Source: Pteria penguin (lineage: Eukaryota; Mollusca; Bivalvia; Pterioida; Pteriidae). From it: a DNA stretch of 64,000 nt. The notes under the pieces are model-generated. The model worked only from the letters and a program-made list of their open reading frames with translations. It was not told the origin of the DNA and searched no databases. Positions 57,701 through 64,000 of this stretch are shown one piece after another. Position 1 is the first letter of the stretch, and each line of letters starts with the position of its first letter. Location of the stretch: NCBI GenBank assembly GCA_035048485.1, contig CM068583.1:70231731-70295730 (forward strand). The letters are read 5' to 3'. The translations under genes were made by a program, and so were the position numbers.

Positions 57701-60700
57701 TTACTACACAGACAGTTACTACATAAACAGTTACTAGACGGACAGTTACTACACAGACAGTTACTACACAGACAGTTACTACATAGACAGTTACTACATA
57801 AACAGTTATTAGACGGACAGTTACTACACAGACAGTTACTACATAGACAGTTACTACATAGACAGTTACTACACAGACAGTTACTACACAGACAGTTACT
57901 ACACTGACAGTTACTACATAGACAGTTACTAGACGGACAGTTACAACACATACAGTTACTACACAGACGGTTACTACATAGACAGTTACTACAGTTACTA
58001 CACAGACAGTTACTATACAGACAGTTACTACACTGACAGTTACTACATAGACAGTTACTACATAGACAGTTACTACATAGACAGTTACTACATAAACAGT
58101 TACTACACAGACAGTTACTACACAGACAGTTACTACACAGACAGTTACTACATAGACAGTCACTACACAGACAGTTGCTACATAGACAGTTACTACACAG
58201 ACAGTTACTACACAGAAAGTTACTACACGGACAGTTACTACACAGACAGTTACTACTCAGACAGTTACTACATAGACAGTTACTACACAGACAGTTACTA
58301 CACCGACAGTTACTAAACAGACAGTTACTACACGGACAGTTACTACACAGACAGTTTCTTATCAGACAGTTACTACACAGACAGTTACTACATAGACAGT
58401 TACTACACAGACAGTTACTACATGAACAGTTACTACATAAACAGTTACTAGACGGACAGTTACTACACAGACAGTTACTACACAGACAGTTACTACATAG
58501 ACAGTTACTACATAGACAGTTATTAGACGGACAGTTACTACATAGACAGTTACTACACAGATAGATGCTACACGGACAGTTACTACACAAACTGTCATTA
58601 AACTGACAGTTACGACACGGACAGTTACTACATAGACAGTTTCTACATAGACATTTACTACAGACAGTTACTATACTGACAGTTACTACAAAAACTGTCA
58701 CTAAACAGACAGTTACTACACGGACAGTTACTACACAGACAGTTACTACATAGACAGTTACTACACAGACAGTTACTACACAGACAGTTACTACATAGAC
58801 AGTTACTACATAGACAGTTCCTACACAGACAGTTACCACATGGACAGTTACTACACAGACAGTTACTACATAGACAGTTACTACACAGACAGTTACTACA
58901 CAGACAGTTACTACATAAACAGTTACTACACAGACAGTTACTACACAGACAGTTACTACACAGACAGTTACTACATAGACAGTTACAACATAGACAGTTA
59001 CTACATAGACAGTTACTACAAAGACAGTTTCTATCCAGACAGATACTACACAGACAGTTACTACATAGACAGTTACTACATAGACAGTTACTACATAGAC
59101 AGTTACTACACAGACAGTTACTACATGGACAGTTACTACATGGACAGTTACTACACAGACAGTTACTACACAGACAGTTACTACATAGACAGTTACTACA
59201 TAGACAGTTACTACACAGACAGTTACTACATGGACAGTTACTATATAGACAGTTACTGCACAGATAGATACTACACGGACAGTTACTACACAAACTGTCA
59301 CTAAACTGACAGTTACGACACGGACAGTTACTACATAGACAGTTTCGACATAGACATTTACTACAGACAGTTACTATACTGACAGTTACTACAAAAACTG
59401 TCACTAAACAGACAGTTACTACACGGACAGTTACTACACAGACAGTTACTACATAGACAGTTACTACACAGACAGTTACTACATAGACAGTTACTACACA
59501 GACAGTTACTACACAGACAGTTACTACATGGACAGTTACTGCACAGACACTTACTACACAGACCGTTACTACATGGACAGTTACTACATGGACAGTTACT
59601 ACACAGTCAGTTACTACATAGACAGTTACTACATAGACAGTTACTACACAGACAGTTACTACACAGACAGCTCCTACACAGACAGTTACTACATAGACAG
59701 TTACTACACAGACAGTTACTACACAGACAGTTACTAAACAGACAGTTACTACACAGACAATTACTACACAGACAGTTACTACACAGACAGCTACTACATA
59801 GACAGTTACTACATAGACAGTTACTACATAGACAGTTACTACACAGACAGTTACTACACAGACAGTTACTAAACAGACAGTTACTACACGGACAGTTACT
59901 ACACAGACAGTTACTACACAGACCGTTACTACACAGACAGTTACTACATAGACAGTTACTACACAGACAGTTACTACACAGACAGTTACTACACTGACAG
60001 TTACTACACAGACAGTTACTACATCGACAGGTACTACATAGACAGTTACTACACAAACAGTTATTAGACGGACAGTTACTACACAAACAGTTACTACACA
60101 GACAGTTACTACATAGACAGTTACTACACAGACAGTTACTACATAGACAGTTACTACACAGACAGTTAATACATAGACAGTTACTACACGGACAGTTACT
60201 ACACGGACAGTTACTACACGGACAGTTACTACACAGACAGTTACTAGACGGACAGTTACTATACAGACAGTTACTAGACGGACAGTTACTACACAGACAG
60301 TTACTACATAGACAGTTACTACACAGACAGTAATAACATAGACAGTTACTACACGGACAGTTACTACACAGACAGTTACTACATAGACAGTTCCTACACA
60401 GACAGTTACTACACAGAAAGTTACTAAATAGACAGTTACTACACAGACAGTTACTACACGGACAGTTATTAGATAGACAGTTACTACACAGACAGTTACT
60501 ACACGGACAGTTACTATACGGAGAGTTACTACACAGACAGTTACTATACGGAGAGTTACTACACAGACAGTTACTACACAGACAGTTACTCCACAGACAG
60601 TTACTACACAGACAGTTACTACACTGACAGTTACTACATAGACAGTTACTACATAGACATTTACTACATAGACAGTTACTACATATACAGTTACTACACA

Positions 60701-63700
60701 GACAGTTACTACACAGACAGTTACTACACAGACAGTTACTACATAGACAGTTACTACACAGACAGTTGCTACATAGACAGTTACTACACAGACAGTTACT
60801 ACACAGACAGTTACTACACAGACAGTTACTACACGGACAGTTACTACACAGACAGTTACTACTCAGACAGTTACTACATAGACAGTTACTACACAGACAG
60901 TTACTACATGAACAGTTACTACACAGACAGTTACTACATAGACAGTTACTACACAGATAGATGGTACACGGACAGTTACTACACAAACTGTCATTAAACT
61001 GACAGTTACGACACGGACAGTTACTACATAGACAGTTTCTACATAGACATTTACTACAGACAGTTACTATACTGACAGTTACTACACAAACTGTCACTAA
61101 ACAGACAGTTACTACACGGACAGTTACTAAACAGACAGTTACTACATAGACAGTTACTACACAGACAGTTACTACACAGACAGTTACTACACAGACGGTT
61201 ACTAAACAGACAGTTACTACACGGACAGTTACTACACAGAGAGTTACTACACAGACAGTTACTACACAGACAGTTACTAAACAGATGGATGCTACACGGA
61301 CAGTTAATACACAAACTGTCACTAAACTGACAGTTACGACACGGAAAGTTACTACATAGACAGTTTCTACATAGACATTTACTACAGACAGTTACTATAC
61401 TGACAGTTACTACACAAACTGTCACTAAACAGACAGTTACTACACGGACAGTTACTAAACAGACAGTTACTACATAGACAGTTACTACACAGACAGTTAC
61501 TACATAGACAGTTACTACATAGACAGTTACTACATAGACAGTTACTACACAGACAGTTACTACATGGACAGTTACTACACAGACAGTTACTACATAGGCA
61601 GTTACTACACAGACAGTTACTACATAAACAGTTACTAGACGGACAGTTACTACACAGACAGTTACTACACAGACAGTTACTACATAGACAGTTACTACAT
61701 AGACAGTTATTAGACGGACAGTTACTACACAGACAGTTACTACATAGACAGTTACTACACAGACAGTTACTACACAGACAGTTATTACATAGACAGTTAC
61801 TACATAGACAGTTACTACACAGACAGTTACTACATGGACAGTTACTACACAGACAGTTACTACATAAGCAGTTACTACACAGACAGTTACTACATAAACA
61901 GTTACTAGACGGACAGTTACTACACAGACAGTTACTACACAGACAGTTACTACATAGACAGTTACTACATAAACAGTTATTAGACGGACAGTTACTACAC
62001 AGACAGTTACTACATAGACAGTTACTACATAGACAGTTACTACACAGACAGTTACTACACAGACAGTTACTACACTGACAGTTACTACATAGACAGTTAC
62101 TAGACGGACAGTTACAACACATACAGTTACTACACAGACGGTTACTACATAGACAGTTACTACAGTTACTACACAGACAGTTACTATACAGACAGTTACT
62201 ACACTGACAGTTACTACATAGACAGTTACTACATAGACAGTTACTACATAGACAGTTACTACATAAACAGTTACTACACAGACAGTTACTACACAGACAG
62301 TTACTACACAGACAGTTACTACATAGACAGTCACTACACAGACAGTTGCTACATAGACAGTTACTACACAGACAGTTACTACACAGAAAGTTACTACACG
62401 GACAGTTACTACACAGACAGTTACTACTCAGACAGTTACTACATAGACAGTTACTACACAGAGAGTTACTACACCGACAGTTACTAAACAGACAGTTACT
62501 ACACGGACAGTTACTACACAGACAGTTTCTTATCAGACAGTTACTACACAGACAGTTACTACATAGACAGTTACTACACAGACAGTTACTACATGAACAG
62601 TTACTACATAAACAGTTACTAGACGGACAGTTACTACACAGACAGTTACTACACAGACAGTTACTACATAGACAGTTACTACATAGACAGTTATTAGACG
62701 GACAGTTACTACATAGACAGTTACTACACAGATAGATGCTACACGGACAGTTACTACACAAACTGTCATTAAACTGACAGTTACGACACGGACAGTTACT
62801 ACATAGACAGTTTCTACATAGACATTTACTACAGACAGTTACTATACTGACAGTTACTACAAAAACTGTCACTAAACAGACAGTTACTACACGGACAGTT
62901 ACTACACAGACAGTTACTACATAGACAGTTACTACACAGACAGTTACTACACAGACAGTTACTACATAGACAGTTACTACATAGACAGTTCCTACACAGA
63001 CAGTTACCACATGGACAGTTACTACACAGACAGTTACTACACAGACAGTTACTACACAGACAGTTACTACATAAACAGTTACTACACAGACAGTTACTAC
63101 ACAGACAGTTACTACACAGACAGTTACTACATAGACAGTTACAACATAGACAGTTACTACATAGACAGTTACTACAAAGACAGTTTCTATCCAGACAGAT
63201 ACTACACAGACAGTTACTACATAGACAGTTACTACATAGACAGTTACTACATAGACAGTTACTACACAGACAGTTACTACATGGACAGTTACTACATGGA
63301 CAGTTACTACACAGACAGTTACTACACAGACAGTTACTACATAGACAGTTACTACATAGACAGTTACTACACAGACAGTTACTACATGGACAGTTACTAT
63401 ATAGACAGTTACTGCACAGATAGATACTACACGGACAGTTACTACACAAACTGTCACTAAACTGACAGTTACGACACGGACAGTTACTACATAGACAGTT
63501 TCGACATAGACATTTACTACAGACAGTTACTATACTGACAGTTACTACAAAAACTGTCACTAAACAGACAGTTACTACACGGACAGTTACTACACAGACA
63601 GTTACTACATAGACAGTTACTACACAGACAGTTACTACATAGACAGTTACTACACAGACAGTTACTACACAGACAGTTACTACATGGACAGTTACTGCAC

Positions 63701-64000
63701 AGACACTTACTACACAGACCGTTACTACATGGACAGTTACTACATGGACAGTTACTACACAGTCAGTTACTACATAGACAGTTACTACATAGACAGTTAC
63801 TACACAGACAGTTACTACACAGACAGCTCCTACACAGACAGTTACTACATAGACAGTTACTACACAGACAGTTACTACACAGACAGTTACTACACAGACA
63901 GTTACTAAACAGACAGTTACTACACAGACAATTACTACACAGACAGTTACTACACAGACAGCTACTACATAGACAGTTACTACATAGACAGTTACTACAT
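54715..64000. repeat. 15-bp minisatellite, more than 9.2 kb, running off the window
   Basis: More than 600 units of ACAGTTACTACATAG and its variants (ACACAG, ACACGG, ACATGG). Periodic blocks contain the odd sequence CACAAACTGTCACTAAACTG with a strand-reversed half unit, marking higher-order units. A 4.17-kb segment is duplicated (about 56430-59830 with 60600-64000). Long minus-strand frames (up to 696 codons; five-residue Cys-rich or Val-rich repeats) exist only because 15 is a multiple of three. They switch frame repeatedly and are not annotated as genes. Confidence 0.96.

Noticed and set aside
55104..63560. Very long minus-strand open frames (up to 696 codons) rich in Cys, Ser and Asn or in Val and Thr
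   Set aside because: They follow from a 15-bp repeat that is a multiple of three and free of stops in several frames. The frames slip from a Cys-rich to a Val-rich phase inside one ORF and overlap on both strands, with no splice, start or domain support.

Overview
The window is metazoan genomic DNA. Small exons sit in long introns with GT/AG junctions, and there are tRNA-derived SINE copies, a LINE reverse-transcriptase fragment and TIR elements. The lectin/TSP1 domain mix and the interspersed repeat families point to a lophotrochozoan, most likely a bivalve mollusc. That taxonomic call is inference. Roughly 40 kb (over 60 percent) of the window is tandem repeat, in about twenty unrelated minisatellite families.

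Gene 1 (+ strand, about 155 to 32.4 kb) is the one gene I can assemble. It encodes a SUEL/rhamnose-binding-lectin domain (5022-5306), eight thrombospondin type-1 repeats (6695-6865, 11452-11622, 12247-12417, 22617-22787, 22915-23085, 23239-23409, 28024-28194, 29624-29820), an LDL-receptor class A module (30830-30992) and a short C-terminal hydrophobic exon ending at 32176 that looks like a GPI-attachment signal. From the lectin exon to the stop all phases agree and 635 residues are encoded. A probable promoter (TATA at 122, paired CRE-like sites at 28-79), a non-coding first exon and a short signal-peptide exon (ATG at 4871) complete the 5' end. The junction from the signal exon to the lectin exon has an unresolved phase conflict.

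The introns of gene 1 are full of minisatellites. In five of them the repeat unit is made from the exon end and/or the 5' splice donor at that position, so splice-donor sequences have been multiplied into arrays. One array (35-bp unit, after TSP1 repeat 3) was later split by a 4.5-kb TIR element (itself carrying a decayed Tc1-type transposase and a 2.5-kb internal array), a SINE, a palindromic transposon, a LINE fragment and a 52-bp-arm hairpin.

From 33 to 53.4 kb there is no recognisable gene. The stretch is a succession of arrays (33, 103, 55, 52, 83 and 44 bp units) with higher-order duplications, separated by AT-rich unique DNA. At 53760 a second signal-peptide exon with a phase-1 donor marks the probable start of another secreted-protein gene, possibly a tandem relative of gene 1. 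Its first intron contains a 15-bp minisatellite longer than 9 kb, with a near-identical 4.17-kb internal duplication, which runs off the window end.
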